IMG/VR virus record: IMGVR_UViG_3300035670_001301
Location: 1-22,876 of that record
Origin: a virus
Direction: 5' to 3' (one strand)
DNA: 22,876 nt
Shown here: piece by piece, positions 12,907-19,511 of the stretch
How the letters are laid out: each line of letters begins with the position of its first letter
Numbering within the stretch: position 1 is the first letter of the stretch
Position numbers and translations under genes: made by a program
The notes under the pieces: generated by a model
Databases searched by the model: none
What the model was told of the DNA's origin: nothing
Seen by the model: the letters and a program-made list of their open reading frames with translations, nothing else

Positions 12907-13234
12907 ACAAGCGAGACTTCGGCTGAGATTGGCAAGGCCATACCTTTCGAAGAGCCTTAACAACCAAGATGTCTGCTGATTGGTGGCGGTTCTCAGGTGA
13001 GGCTCGTAAGTCTGCCACCACAATGTCAACCATCTGCCCGACCGTAACCTGACCAGGAGCGCAGACGAACAGACCATCTGCGACATCGGCCGAGCCCATG
13101 AGGTAGCCCAACCCAGCCAGCTTCTCACTTCCATTTGAGCTGGTGAGATGGGAGTACAGCGTGTTGCCATTCCAGAACCCAGCCTTGGCTGAGATTGTGA
13201 TGCATGCAGCAACTGCAGCGATGAGTATCTTCAT
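12905..13234 (-). CDS. Rap1a/Tai-family-like secreted protein, 109 aa
   Basis: The ATG at 13234 has AAGGAGAAC upstream. The protein starts with a signal peptide (MKILIAAVAACITISAKA, cleaved before GF) and continues with GNTLY, GYLMGSAD (43-50), Cys58, VTVGQMVDIVV, PENRH, VVKAL and PC (100-101). This matches the Rap1a/Tai family of periplasmic proteins, best known as immunity proteins against type VI amidase effectors, by pattern. Two cysteines remain for one disulfide. It is the last gene of the minus-strand block; in a phage it might protect the periplasm or the cell wall, but its partner is unknown. Confidence 0.7.
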   Translation of the reverse strand: MKILIAAVAACITISAKAGFWNGNTLYSHLTSSNGSEKLAGLGYLMGSADVADGLFVCAPGQVTVGQMVDIVVADLRASPENRHQSADILVVKALRKVWPCQSQPKSRL

Positions 13235-13244
13235 CGTGTTCTCC

Positions 13245-13328
13245 TTAGAGGTTGAGTAGCAGTAGACCAAAGGCCAGGGCAAGACCGAGCACGCCCCATA
13301 CAAAGATGAGTTGCCATGCGCTACGCAT
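13245..13328 (-). CDS. Tiny single-span membrane protein, 27 aa
   Basis: A 27-aa reading frame starting MRSAWQLIFVWGVLG and consisting almost entirely of one hydrophobic helix. The ATG has a GGGAGG site, and it overlaps the stop of the upstream gene by 8 bp. It ends 10 bp before the Rap1a-like start, so the two are cotranslated. The reading frame, binding site and coupling all agree. Function unknown; small phage proteins of this kind can be membrane anchors or lysis helpers. Confidence 0.5.
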   Translation of the reverse strand: MRSAWQLIFVWGVLGLALAFGLLLLNL

Positions 13329-13548
13329 ACGCCCTCCCATCCGGGAAAGGGATGCGTGTCATCTCACCCACCTTGAACTTGGGCTTGTCACTTGGAAGTG
13401 CCTCGACGTCGTCCAGTTCTGTGTCGTTGATGTCTGAGTCTCTGACGTGGAAGCTCCCGTCATTGACCATATCCCAAGCCTCCTCCTCGCTGTCTGCCTC
13501 GACAGAGAAGTACTCAGTTACATACTGACGAAAGTGATAACGCGGCAT
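13321..13548 (-). CDS. Hypothetical acidic protein, 75 aa
   Basis: Starts MPRYHFRQYVTEYFSVEADS and continues EEEAWDMVNDGSF, an arrangement (strand, acidic helix, strand) typical of small phage domains that bind another protein. It has an AGGAGATT site. The rest is acidic with a Pro-rich end. No function recognised. It sits 3 bp from the gene upstream. Confidence 0.6.
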   Translation of the reverse strand: MPRYHFRQYVTEYFSVEADSEEEAWDMVNDGSFHVRDSDINDTELDDVEALPSDKPKFKVGEMTRIPFPDGRAYA

Positions 13549-13551
13549 GTG

Positions 13552-13725
13552 TCAATCTCCTATGTTGAATGTGCATCGGCCAGCCACCCACTTGATTTTG
13601 TAGATGATCGAGCGTGGGCCGCCGCCACGGAAAGATGGACGATAGGTTCGACCCGTCGATTCAAGATCTAGTCGTCTGAGGTACCGTCCATTGCGAGGTG
13701 TGTGTTTGTACTGTGGATGTTTCAT
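13552..13725 (-). CDS. Hypothetical basic protein, 57 aa
   Basis: A 57-aa frame that starts MKHPQYKHTPRNGRYLRRLD, is Arg/Lys-rich and has one Cys near its end. A stable hairpin (13735-13754) lies just before its start and contains the only binding-site-like GGGGGAG, so translation may be controlled. It ends 3 bp before the ATG of the next gene. The length and the fit to its neighbours support it, but no family is recognised. Confidence 0.5.
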   Translation of the reverse strand: MKHPQYKHTPRNGRYLRRLDLESTGRTYRPSFRGGGPRSIIYKIKWVAGRCTFNIGD

Positions 13726-13734
13726 GGGGTTGAT

Positions 13735-13754
13735 GCTCCCCCTTTCGGGGGAGC
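13735..13754 (-). promoter_or_regulatory. GAAA-tetraloop hairpin at the binding site of the 57-aa gene
   Basis: On the minus strand GCTCCCCC and GGGGGAGC form a perfect 8-bp stem closed by the GNRA tetraloop GAAA, a very stable RNA hairpin. It lies 9 bp before the ATG at 13725 and 8 bp after the stop of the 90-aa gene. The 3' arm is the likely ribosome binding site, so the fold would hide it. No T run follows, so it is not a terminator. Confidence 0.5.
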
Positions 13755-13762
13755 CCCTCCGT

Positions 13763-14035
13763 CTAGTTCACTGCAGCTGACTGAGCAGCCTCACGCTTGC
13801 GTGCCCAGACTTCCTTCATCGTCTTGCTTTGATGACGACGAGAGGCTGGCGTCCAGGTCCAGTTGTTCTTCTGCTTTGCTTTCGCAGGAGCAGGAGTGCT
13901 GATACTCCGGGTCACGCCGAGCTGCACCTCGAGCTCACGACGTGTGATGAGTAGGGCCAGCTCCTCGTCAACGCTGATCTTGTCAGCCTCAGCGAGTTTG
14001 GTCAGGCGGGTGAACAGGTCTTTCGTGTTAAGCAT
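13763..14035 (-). CDS. Hypothetical basic protein, 90 aa
   Basis: The ATG at 14035 has an AAGGAGC site and lies inside the last codons of the previous gene (8-bp overlap). The N-terminal half is helical and acidic (TKLAEADKISVDEELALLIT) and the C-terminal half is basic, with Lys-rich and Pro/Ala-rich linkers. It may bind nucleic acid or an acidic partner. No family recognised. Confidence 0.55.
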   Translation of the reverse strand: MLNTKDLFTRLTKLAEADKISVDEELALLITRRELEVQLGVTRSISTPAPAKAKQKNNWTWTPASRRHQSKTMKEVWARKREAAQSAAVN

Positions 14036-14363
14036 GGTAAAGCTCCTTGATTTTGTTAACGATGGGTTGAAGACGCCGAGTCTGTAGCAGGTACAGGACG
14101 CGGGCTGCTGCACTTGGATAACCTGTGGTGTTATCCAACACGGATGCAATCCGACGAACATGGTCATTCTCTTGTTCGGTCAGAGTGCAAACAGGGTGTC
14201 GGTGACCGCTGCGATCGACGACGTTAAGTATTACGTTGGTGCCTGAACTGACCGCATTGATGTGCGCCATGATCAGCGATGGGGTGAGTCCACCAAAGAC
14301 GCGTGCTTCGTGGTGCCAGTCGTTCATTACATCTGAGAGTTGATTCTTAAAAAGCGTAGCCAT
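14028..14363 (-). CDS. Hypothetical protein, 111 aa, next to the amidotransferase
   Basis: Starts MATLFKNQLSDVMNDWHHEA and is mixed helix/strand with three histidines in its middle (RSGHRHPVCTL, then ENDHVRR). The start has AAGGAG and overlaps the amidotransferase stop by 17 bp, so the two are translated together. It may be a partner in the ligase system because of this tight coupling, but it has no recognised domain. Confidence 0.55.
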   Translation of the reverse strand: MATLFKNQLSDVMNDWHHEARVFGGLTPSLIMAHINAVSSGTNVILNVVDRSGHRHPVCTLTEQENDHVRRIASVLDNTTGYPSAAARVLYLLQTRRLQPIVNKIKELYHA

Positions 14364-15381
14364 GTAGATCTCCTTGATCGTTGTTTACTTCATGGTTGAT
14401 ACCAGCCAGGGCCATGCATTCTTCTTTGGCGCTGTCCCACATGTCTTCAATCCAGTCAGCTGCCTCATCCGGATCGGCGTGCACCATGACACTGACGTCT
14501 TCGTCCGTGACCTGACCCTTGTAGAACTCATAGATCAGGTGCATTGCTTTCATCGGATTGGTAATGACCCAGTCAACCAACCCGCCGACCGGATTTCTTT
14601 GCATTGCGTTGTACGAGCTGCGCAGGATTCTTCCGAGCGCCTCGGATGACAGCTGGCCCAGCATCTTTTTTCTTTGCTCTTCGGCCTGCATCCCCGGAGA
14701 CTTTTTTACTGCGGCCATGCCAGCCCCCTTCTGGTAATAGGGCAGGGAGCTCTGACGCTGACCGTAGTACCAACCATCCGCATCCCAGTTGTACCCGACA
14801 CGGGTCACGGGCTGGGTGTAGTAGCCCCACTTGGATGGAGACCAGGCGTAGGTGTTGGATAGCCAAGCATCCAGGTGCTCGACGCCGGATTGCTTGTTGA
14901 CGATGGCAACCCGACCCTGCGCATCCATGAAACCGAACTTGTTGGACGATCCGATGTGGTCGCCAATGACCTTGAGGAAGGCAGGTTCGTGGATCAGCTC
15001 AGGGTTTTTACTGAGCAGCGGGCGCAGGAAGTCCTGGATGTAGTGCCAGGTGTCCGACTTGGTTGTGTCTGCAGAGTTGCCCGTGGACAGGATGCCGTTG
15101 TGCGCCATCCAGATATCTTCTGTCACCTGATACGGGTGGCAGTTGGTCATATCGATATCGCCGTGCGTCTGCATGCGGAAGTGGATGATCGCCTCACGGC
15201 CGAGGATCTTCTCCTCGTAGAGCTGCTGGATGTCAGCCAGGGTGCCGAGCGTCTTGACGACCTCGATCTCGTTGCCCTTGTTGATGATGGCGCCAAAGCC
15301 GTCGGAGTTCTTGGAATAGAAGTCAGCCAGGTGTTCGACTGAGAACTGAGTTTCTGGTCGGTGATGAATCAAAATGCACAT
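14347..15381 (-). CDS. Class II glutamine amidotransferase (phage type)
   Basis: 344 aa. The Ntn-hydrolase motifs are present: Cys2 as the nucleophile (MCILIHHRPE, after removal of Met), NSDGFGA (25-31), HFRMQTHG (67-74) where Arg and Gly position glutamine, and AHNGIL (93-98). This domain releases ammonia from glutamine. Residues ~200-344 are an extra helical region I do not recognise. It lies 14 bp after the amidoligase gene and is part of the same minus-strand transcript, so the two likely form a glutamine-fed ligase. GAAAGGAAAT precedes the ATG. The acceptor is unknown. Confidence 0.85.
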   Translation of the reverse strand: MCILIHHRPETQFSVEHLADFYSKNSDGFGAIINKGNEIEVVKTLGTLADIQQLYEEKILGREAIIHFRMQTHGDIDMTNCHPYQVTEDIWMAHNGILSTGNSADTTKSDTWHYIQDFLRPLLSKNPELIHEPAFLKVIGDHIGSSNKFGFMDAQGRVAIVNKQSGVEHLDAWLSNTYAWSPSKWGYYTQPVTRVGYNWDADGWYYGQRQSSLPYYQKGAGMAAVKKSPGMQAEEQRKKMLGQLSSEALGRILRSSYNAMQRNPVGGLVDWVITNPMKAMHLIYEFYKGQVTDEDVSVMVHADPDEAADWIEDMWDSAKEECMALAGINHEVNNDQGDLHGYAF

Positions 15382-15395
15382 GGTATTTCCTTTCG

Positions 15396-16880
15396 TTAAG
15401 CGACTTGCGCTTCGTTATCAGTACTGCTGTTGATGGAGAGGTAAGGACGTAGGTAGTGGGTGTCTACCTGGTTCTCCGGTCGCATGAGAAAGCGACGGAA
15501 CCCGATTGAGTTGAAGTCCAGGATGGACGTCTGACCTGGCATGCAGAAGTCAAGCAAGGCGTTGACGAACTCGAGCGCAGCCATGACCGACTCGTACCTG
15601 AGTGAGCCACGGAAGATACGGAACTCGATCGTGTCCCGATTGCTGACGTTGAGCGCCTCGTATCGCTCGTTGTTGTGCTTGCCCTCGGGGGAGAGCTTGC
15701 CCATGCGGTGGTCGATCCGTGCGTAGTTGGTACCGTACCGACGAGACACCTTGCGAACGATGCCCTCGTTGCGCACGTCGTTGAGGAACGCCTGGATCCT
15801 GTAGATCTGAGCCTGGGTCACGTACTGCCTGCCCACGTGGATGTGCAGACCGCAAGCCCCACCCTCATGCGAACGCATGCCCTGCTTGATCTCACGATCG
15901 TTGAGGAACAGAGCCATCTTGTCACGGTGGATGTCCAGGCCAGCCGGCTGAGTGACGATCTCGAAGCCATCGCCAATCGAACCATCCCGCTCGAAGAAGC
16001 AGTACTCGCCAACCTCCCCGCCAGGATTGAGCACGTCGTGCACCCGGCCAGCCTCTCGATTGCCACGGCTACCCGGTGTCTGGATCTCGAGCTCCATGCC
16101 AAAGGCACGGCGGTGCTGCCTGAACCAGGCGCTGTCGATGATGTTGAAACCACGGGCACGGGAGCTGTGATACCCGTCAATCAGGTTGGCGTAAGGCGAC
16201 CAGCTGGCATCCACCCAGCGTTGATGGCGTGTGTTGTAGGAGATACCTGTCTGTCGGTTGTCTGCCTCGTACGTGCCATGAGAAGCATGCACGACGACCA
16301 GGTGAGCACGCTCAATCCAGGTGCCGCTGTTATCTGAGTATGCGTACCTGTCAGCGACCTGATCCACGCAGTGCTGACACCAATTAACCGTGCGAATCCG
16401 ACCCTCTTCAAAGAGGGAGATCTGACGCAGGCCAGCCCGATCGGTGAGGTGGTTGCATTCAGTCTTGCGCAAACCAGCCTTGCTTGCGAACTCAAAGAAA
16501 AAGTCCTGGTCGTCAGCGAAATCTTCTTGCATTGCAATAAACGTATCGAGGACTGTCCTACCAAACGTCGCCCGGTTGATGTAATTCCAGATGAGGCGGC
16601 AACGCATAACTGTGATGCGACTTGTTGCGATGTATTGATCTAGGTTGCGGTTGAACAGATCGTTCAGCCGGTCCAGGTCAGGGCTGCGGTACTCGGCGGT
16701 GGAACCAGTCGAGAGAGACAGAAAGGTGAGCAGCTTGGCCCACTTGTTGGTGCTGATGCGAGAGCCGGTAGCACGGGCCACCGACTTGACCATCTTCTTG
16801 ACGACCGTCGCCATCACCTGGTCTTGGTTGAAGCTCTCAACCATCAACCGGTGATGCAGGTAATGCATGAGTTGATGCAT
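15396..16880 (-). CDS. Amidoligase (COOH-NH2 ligase fold)
   Basis: 494 aa. The core at about 259-448 shows FGMELEIQTPG, the ERDGSIGDGFEIVTQPAG block, CGLHIHVG, NNERYEALNVSN and TIEFRIFRGSL, all typical of the amidoligase family related to glutamine synthetase. Such enzymes use ATP to form an amide between a carboxylate and an amine. The 250-residue N-terminal part has no known domain, but has a possible metal site (Cys142, His144, Cys168, Cys171). The start has AAGGAGAAAAC. Coupling with the amidotransferase gene suggests ammonia or an amine is the nucleophile. The substrate could be a protein or small peptide. Confidence 0.85.
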   Translation of the reverse strand: MHQLMHYLHHRLMVESFNQDQVMATVVKKMVKSVARATGSRISTNKWAKLLTFLSLSTGSTAEYRSPDLDRLNDLFNRNLDQYIATSRITVMRCRLIWNYINRATFGRTVLDTFIAMQEDFADDQDFFFEFASKAGLRKTECNHLTDRAGLRQISLFEEGRIRTVNWCQHCVDQVADRYAYSDNSGTWIERAHLVVVHASHGTYEADNRQTGISYNTRHQRWVDASWSPYANLIDGYHSSRARGFNIIDSAWFRQHRRAFGMELEIQTPGSRGNREAGRVHDVLNPGGEVGEYCFFERDGSIGDGFEIVTQPAGLDIHRDKMALFLNDREIKQGMRSHEGGACGLHIHVGRQYVTQAQIYRIQAFLNDVRNEGIVRKVSRRYGTNYARIDHRMGKLSPEGKHNNERYEALNVSNRDTIEFRIFRGSLRYESVMAALEFVNALLDFCMPGQTSILDFNSIGFRRFLMRPENQVDTHYLRPYLSINSSTDNEAQVA

Positions 16881-16910
16881 GGTTTTCTCCTTGGGTTAAT
16901 GAAGGCAAGA

Positions 16911-16933
16911 CCCGCCTCCGGTAGGAAGGCGGG
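16911..16933 (-). terminator. GC-rich hairpin upstream of the amidoligase, possible attenuator
   Basis: CCCGCCT (16911-16917) and AGGCGGG (16927-16933) form a perfect 7-bp stem with a 9-nt loop. On the minus strand it is followed by TCTTGCCTTCATT, a weak T-rich run, so it may terminate or slow transcription between the gene at 17041 and the amidoligase. A very similar element lies at 18732-18752. Confidence 0.4.
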
Positions 16934-17040
16934 GCGAAGCCGGGCTTTTGTGTACAACTAACTGGCAAATGCCAAACACAGCGTGTAGAATTGTTGATAA
17001 TGTAGGGATAAAAGTGCAGATGTTGTGCATTGCTAATCCC

Positions 17041-17388
17041 TCACGGCAAAGGCAAACGCGTCGACTGGCCGGTGATGTCCACGAATAGGATGTCCCGCAC
17101 CTTCTGAAGGACGTCGTCCGAATGCCCGCCGACATGCCAATTCATGACGAGCTCGACCGAACTGCCGTACTCGCCCATGTATGCGCGACTGTTCTTCCAG
17201 TTGTAGATCGTCGCCACCTCACCGCTGGTGAACTTGATGTGCCACTCGGCCTCGGTCTTGTAGCCATCGCCGGGTAAGGGTTTACCCAGGATCTCGACCA
17301 GCCGGTCATATGAGAGGCTGAGGTTGCCGACGTACGAGGTACCGTTGATGTCCACTTCACCGTACTCGTTGTGGGTGCAGTACTTCAT
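17041..17388 (-). CDS. Hypothetical protein, 115 aa, conserved phage family
   Basis: The ATG at 17388 has a GGAGGG site and overlaps the previous stop (ATGA). The sequence (NGTSYVGNLSLSYDRLVEIL, GDGYKTEAEWHIKF, GEVATIYNWKNS, VMNWHVGGHSD) is the pattern of a widespread phage protein that includes 'DGYKTxAEW' and 'TIYN.K'. I recognise the family by pattern; it has no known function. It is 160 bp upstream of the amidoligase start, with the hairpin between them. Confidence 0.65.
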   Translation of the reverse strand: MKYCTHNEYGEVDINGTSYVGNLSLSYDRLVEILGKPLPGDGYKTEAEWHIKFTSGEVATIYNWKNSRAYMGEYGSSVELVMNWHVGGHSDDVLQKVRDILFVDITGQSTRLPLP

Positions 17389-17708
17389 TGCATCCCTCCG
17401 TACTGGCGGGCGTTGGAGTTGATAGTCTCGAAGAACCGATCGGTCCAAGACTGGATCTCTTTGGCATCTTCAAGGTCCATCCCACGTGCATCGCACAGCT
17501 CCGCCATGACCATGGATGTGACGTGAGCGATCGCATACTTAGCTGCGGCAAGGTTCTCTGAATCGAGCTGCTCTGCCATACGCACAGTGATGTGGTTGAG
17601 CGATGTCATTGAGACGTAGATCTTGAGCACGTCACAGAACGTCTGACCCTTGACTGACCGGATTGAGGTGATCATCTCCTCTAGGTCTTTCATTGTTTTA
17701 TCGAGCAT
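17385..17708 (-). CDS. Hypothetical helical protein, 107 aa
   Basis: The ATG at 17708 has AAGGAACT upstream and overlaps the previous gene by 11 bp. The protein is almost entirely helical (MTSLNHITVRMAEQLDSENL; IAHVTSMVMAELCDARGMDL), with few charged clusters and no known motif. The end overlaps the next start (ATGA). Confidence 0.55.
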   Translation of the reverse strand: MLDKTMKDLEEMITSIRSVKGQTFCDVLKIYVSMTSLNHITVRMAEQLDSENLAAAKYAIAHVTSMVMAELCDARGMDLEDAKEIQSWTDRFFETINSNARQYGGMQ

Positions 17709-17928
17709 TGTGTAGTTCCTTGTTGTTGAATGTTGCACGGAAAGATGTATCCGCTGTGCAGGGTTCTGACCAGGGATCGTAGTCTTCGAGGTCCTTGGCC
17801 ATCAGCAAGCGGTCCTCTTCCTCGAACTCGGGGGATGGGTGTTGCGCCGCCAGCTGAGAGTAGAGATAGCTGATGGTGCGAAGCACATCGTCTCGGTCGG
17901 ATAGATCGATAGTGAGGATGCGCTTCAT
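17698..17928 (-). CDS. Hypothetical acidic protein, 76 aa
   Basis: Starts at the ATG at 17928 (MKRILTIDLSDRDDVLRTIS), with AAAGGA upstream; an upstream TTG is less likely. The middle is very acidic (FEEEDRLLMAKDLEDYDPW). It may be a small protein partner or an inhibitor of some kind, but there is no direct evidence. The start overlaps the previous stop by 4 bp. Confidence 0.55.
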   Translation of the reverse strand: MKRILTIDLSDRDDVLRTISYLYSQLAAQHPSPEFEEEDRLLMAKDLEDYDPWSEPCTADTSFRATFNNKELHNAR

Positions 17929-18248
17929 ACACAATCCTTTGGCAGAGGCAGCTTGGTGTTGCCGATCTTGACTGGGCGCTTGCTTGCCCAGCGTGAGTCG
18001 GATCGCCGGGTGAAGATGAACTCGTAGACCATCAGCTCATCGCCCTGATATCCAGGCGTGTCGTGGTTGGGTGAGCGTATCGCCCGCCCCGGTGCACAGT
18101 GGTTGAAGATGAGACGCTCCCTCTCCAGTTGCTCGAGGAAGTCCTCAAGCTCACAAGAGGCGAAGTCAACTTCGTCTGCGTCCAGCCCGTCAACAAAGTG
18201 ATCTTTCCACTCAGTGGGCAAGAAGTACGAGACAGTTTTATTGCTCAT
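17925..18248 (-). CDS. Hypothetical protein, 107 aa
   Basis: Starts MSNKTVSYFLPTEWKDHFVD and has an acidic N-terminal half (DADEVDFASCELEDFLEQLE) and a basic C-terminal half. The mix of helix and strand suggests a small globular protein, but it is not recognised. The binding site AAGGAG is good. It lies downstream of the terminator-like hairpin at 18297-18338. Confidence 0.55.
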   Translation of the reverse strand: MSNKTVSYFLPTEWKDHFVDGLDADEVDFASCELEDFLEQLERERLIFNHCAPGRAIRSPNHDTPGYQGDELMVYEFIFTRRSDSRWASKRPVKIGNTKLPLPKDCV

Positions 18249-18296
18249 GGTGAATCTCCTTCACGGAAATATGGGATCTGTGGTCGATCCCTGGTT

Positions 18297-18338
18297 AAAA
18301 AAAAACTAGCAACCGAGGGGCGTAAACCCCCCGGTCGC
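18297..18338 (-). terminator. Intrinsic terminator between two accessory genes
   Basis: On the minus strand a 12-bp stem with G-U pairs (arms 18327-18338 and 18309-18320, loop 18321-18326) is followed after CTAG by nine T residues. It lies between the 113-aa gene and the 107-aa gene, so it may end most transcription from the upstream part of the block and leave a smaller fraction for the amidoligase genes, or a promoter may lie just after it. Confidence 0.75.
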
Positions 18339-18345
18339 TACGCTC

Positions 18346-18687
18346 TTACTGCTGAGTGCGCTTCTCGAACTGGTCGGCGATGGCCTTGATGAAGGCATCT
18401 TTTGCCGCCTCGGTACCCGTCTCACGCAGGGACTTCAGCTGCTTGAGAACGAACACCTGCCACTCGGCCTCGCGGCTGGAGCGGGCATAGAACGGACGTG
18501 CATTGAGCAGATCCAGCATGGCAATCATCTTGCCGTCTGGGTTAGCCGCACGACCGATGGCGCCGGAAGCGTGCCAAGCAGACTTGACCGGATCCTTGAC
18601 GCCGATAGCGGTGAGGACGGGGTTGAGCTTAGCCACCAGGTCTTTCTGACGATCGGAGGCTTCTTTACGGGCAACGGTAACAGTCAT
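18346..18687 (-). CDS. Hypothetical helical protein, 113 aa
   Basis: Helical and basic, starting MTVTVARKEASDRQKDLVAK, with the strongly patterned block AIGRAANPDGKMIAMLDLLN. No known family. The start has a GAAGGAGTAT site. It is followed by the terminator at 18297-18338 and preceded by a repeated hairpin at 18732-18752, so it may be expressed as its own small transcript. Its high expression is suggested only by this layout. Confidence 0.6.
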   Translation of the reverse strand: MTVTVARKEASDRQKDLVAKLNPVLTAIGVKDPVKSAWHASGAIGRAANPDGKMIAMLDLLNARPFYARSSREAEWQVFVLKQLKSLRETGTEAAKDAFIKAIADQFEKRTQQ

Positions 18688-18731
18688 GGTGATACTCCTT
18701 CAAAGGTTAGATAAGGGAAAAGAGGCAACGA

Positions 18732-18752
18732 CCCGCCTCGTAAGAGGGCGGG
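18732..18752 (-). terminator. GC-rich hairpin, second copy of the repeated element
   Basis: CCCGCCTC (18732-18739) pairs with GAGGGCGGG (18744-18752), with one bulged G and a 4-nt loop. It follows the stop of the small membrane protein and lies before the 113-aa gene. It resembles the element at 16911-16933 in sequence and position, including nearby GGCAA and GACCCGCCTC. On the minus strand TCGTTGCCTCTTTTCC follows, a weak terminator tail. Confidence 0.4.
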
Positions 18753-18761
18753 GCGGGGCCG

Positions 18762-18989
18762 TCACAGGTCAGAGGAAAGCAGGAAGCAGAGACAGGACGC
18801 CGAGGAAGCGGCAAGGCCAAGAGCAATGCACAGACCCCAGACAAAGCCGGGAAGGATCCAAGCATCGATAAGGATGGCGGAAACGCCGGCAGCTACCAAG
18901 AACAGGAAGGCGATCCACATGAGCGTCATCCCAATAAGCTGGTAACGACGAACAGTAGAGGAACGACGAATAAAGGTGGTGTTACGCAT
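18762..18989 (-). CDS. Small membrane protein, 75 aa
   Basis: Two membrane segments, about residues 19-41 (IGMTLMWIAFLFLVAAGV) and 44-70 (WILPGFVWGLCIALGLAA), after a basic N-terminus (MRNTTFIRRSSTVRRYQ), which predicts a cytoplasmic N-terminus. The ATG at 18989 has GGGAGAAG and overlaps the 52-aa gene stop by 8 bp. An in-frame extension upstream exists but would replace the 52-aa gene and has no good start. Confidence 0.55.
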   Translation of the reverse strand: MRNTTFIRRSSTVRRYQLIGMTLMWIAFLFLVAAGVSAILIDAWILPGFVWGLCIALGLAASSASCLCFLLSSDL

Positions 18990-19140
18990 GACGCTTCTCC
19001 CAAGTAGAGGTAAGAGGATTAAAACCAGCACGACGTAGAGATTGATAGGTAGTCCAGCCATGAGGCTGAAACCGCTTCTCAGATGCATGAGCAAGATAGA
19101 GCTGATAGTCAGCCCAGAAGAGAGGTACAGAACAAGACAT
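18982..19140 (-). CDS. Hypothetical protein, 52 aa
   Basis: A short frame, MSCSVPLFWADYQLYLAHAS, with AGGAGC upstream. It is aromatic and basic and ends in EKRHA, and its stop overlaps the next gene's start by 8 bp. These features make it a credible small gene, and it would be the first gene of the minus-strand block. No function can be assigned. Confidence 0.5.
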   Translation of the reverse strand: MSCSVPLFWADYQLYLAHASEKRFQPHGWTTYQSLRRAGFNPLTSTWEKRHA

Positions 19141-19511
19141 GGGATGCTCCTAGTCAGATGTAAGAAACGCTTATGTATCAAGACGTATACATAAGCACCA
19201 ACGGACGCTAGCCAACTCTCAGAGAGCAAGCGTGTCGCCCAAAGGGCCGGCACGCGACGCTCTGACGGCACAGAACTGACACAGAGTCCGTGGGAAGCCT
19301 TGATCTAGCTAGGAGTCCTACTGATTACGAGTCGCTCGGTAGCCCTCGAGAGGCTAATCGGTGGGGGTAGACCCCTCCCCATATGGACGTACCGATGTGC
19401 ACCACGGGGGTATGAGGCTCCAGCGGTATCCGTCCCACACACACAGTCGTCCACTCCTCCCCCCATGGACCCAATCGCCCCTACCCCCCGGGGTATAAAG
19501 GAACACCCGTC
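19141..19511. promoter_or_regulatory. Divergent control region, no gene seen
   Basis: This stretch lies between the start of the leftward block and the rightward small genes. It contains the 28-bp inverted repeat at 19169-19196 and an imperfect hairpin at 19230-19255 (GCGTG/CACGC and GCCC/GGGC with an AAA loop). It also has several G- and C-runs. I find no strong sigma70 promoter on either strand, though weak -35/-10 pairs exist. A late promoter that needs an activator would fit. Confidence 0.45.
19169..19196. promoter_or_regulatory. 28-bp inverted repeat, candidate operator
   Basis: GCTTATGTAT (19169-19178) and ATACATAAGC (19187-19196) form a perfect 10-bp inverted repeat with an 8-bp spacer. 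It is 29 bp before the start codon of the first leftward gene (19140), where a promoter is expected. No T run follows on either strand, so a protein-binding site is likelier than a terminator. Confidence 0.55.

Noticed and set aside
13549-13551. Long intergenic spacers between the small minus-strand genes 13245-14363
   Set aside because: The apparent spacers contain the 57-aa and 27-aa genes and the tetraloop hairpin; what remains is too short to hold anything else.
15675-16337. Plus-strand frame of 220 codons inside the amidoligase gene
   Set aside because: It is antisense to a well-supported enzyme whose motifs are clear, and it has no domain pattern of its own. The same applies to the 155-codon frame at 14875-15342 over the amidotransferase.
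18762-19271. 169-codon membrane protein extending upstream of the 75-aa gene
   Set aside because: The extension has no good start site and overlaps the 52-aa frame, which has a better binding site and is coupled to the 75-aa gene.
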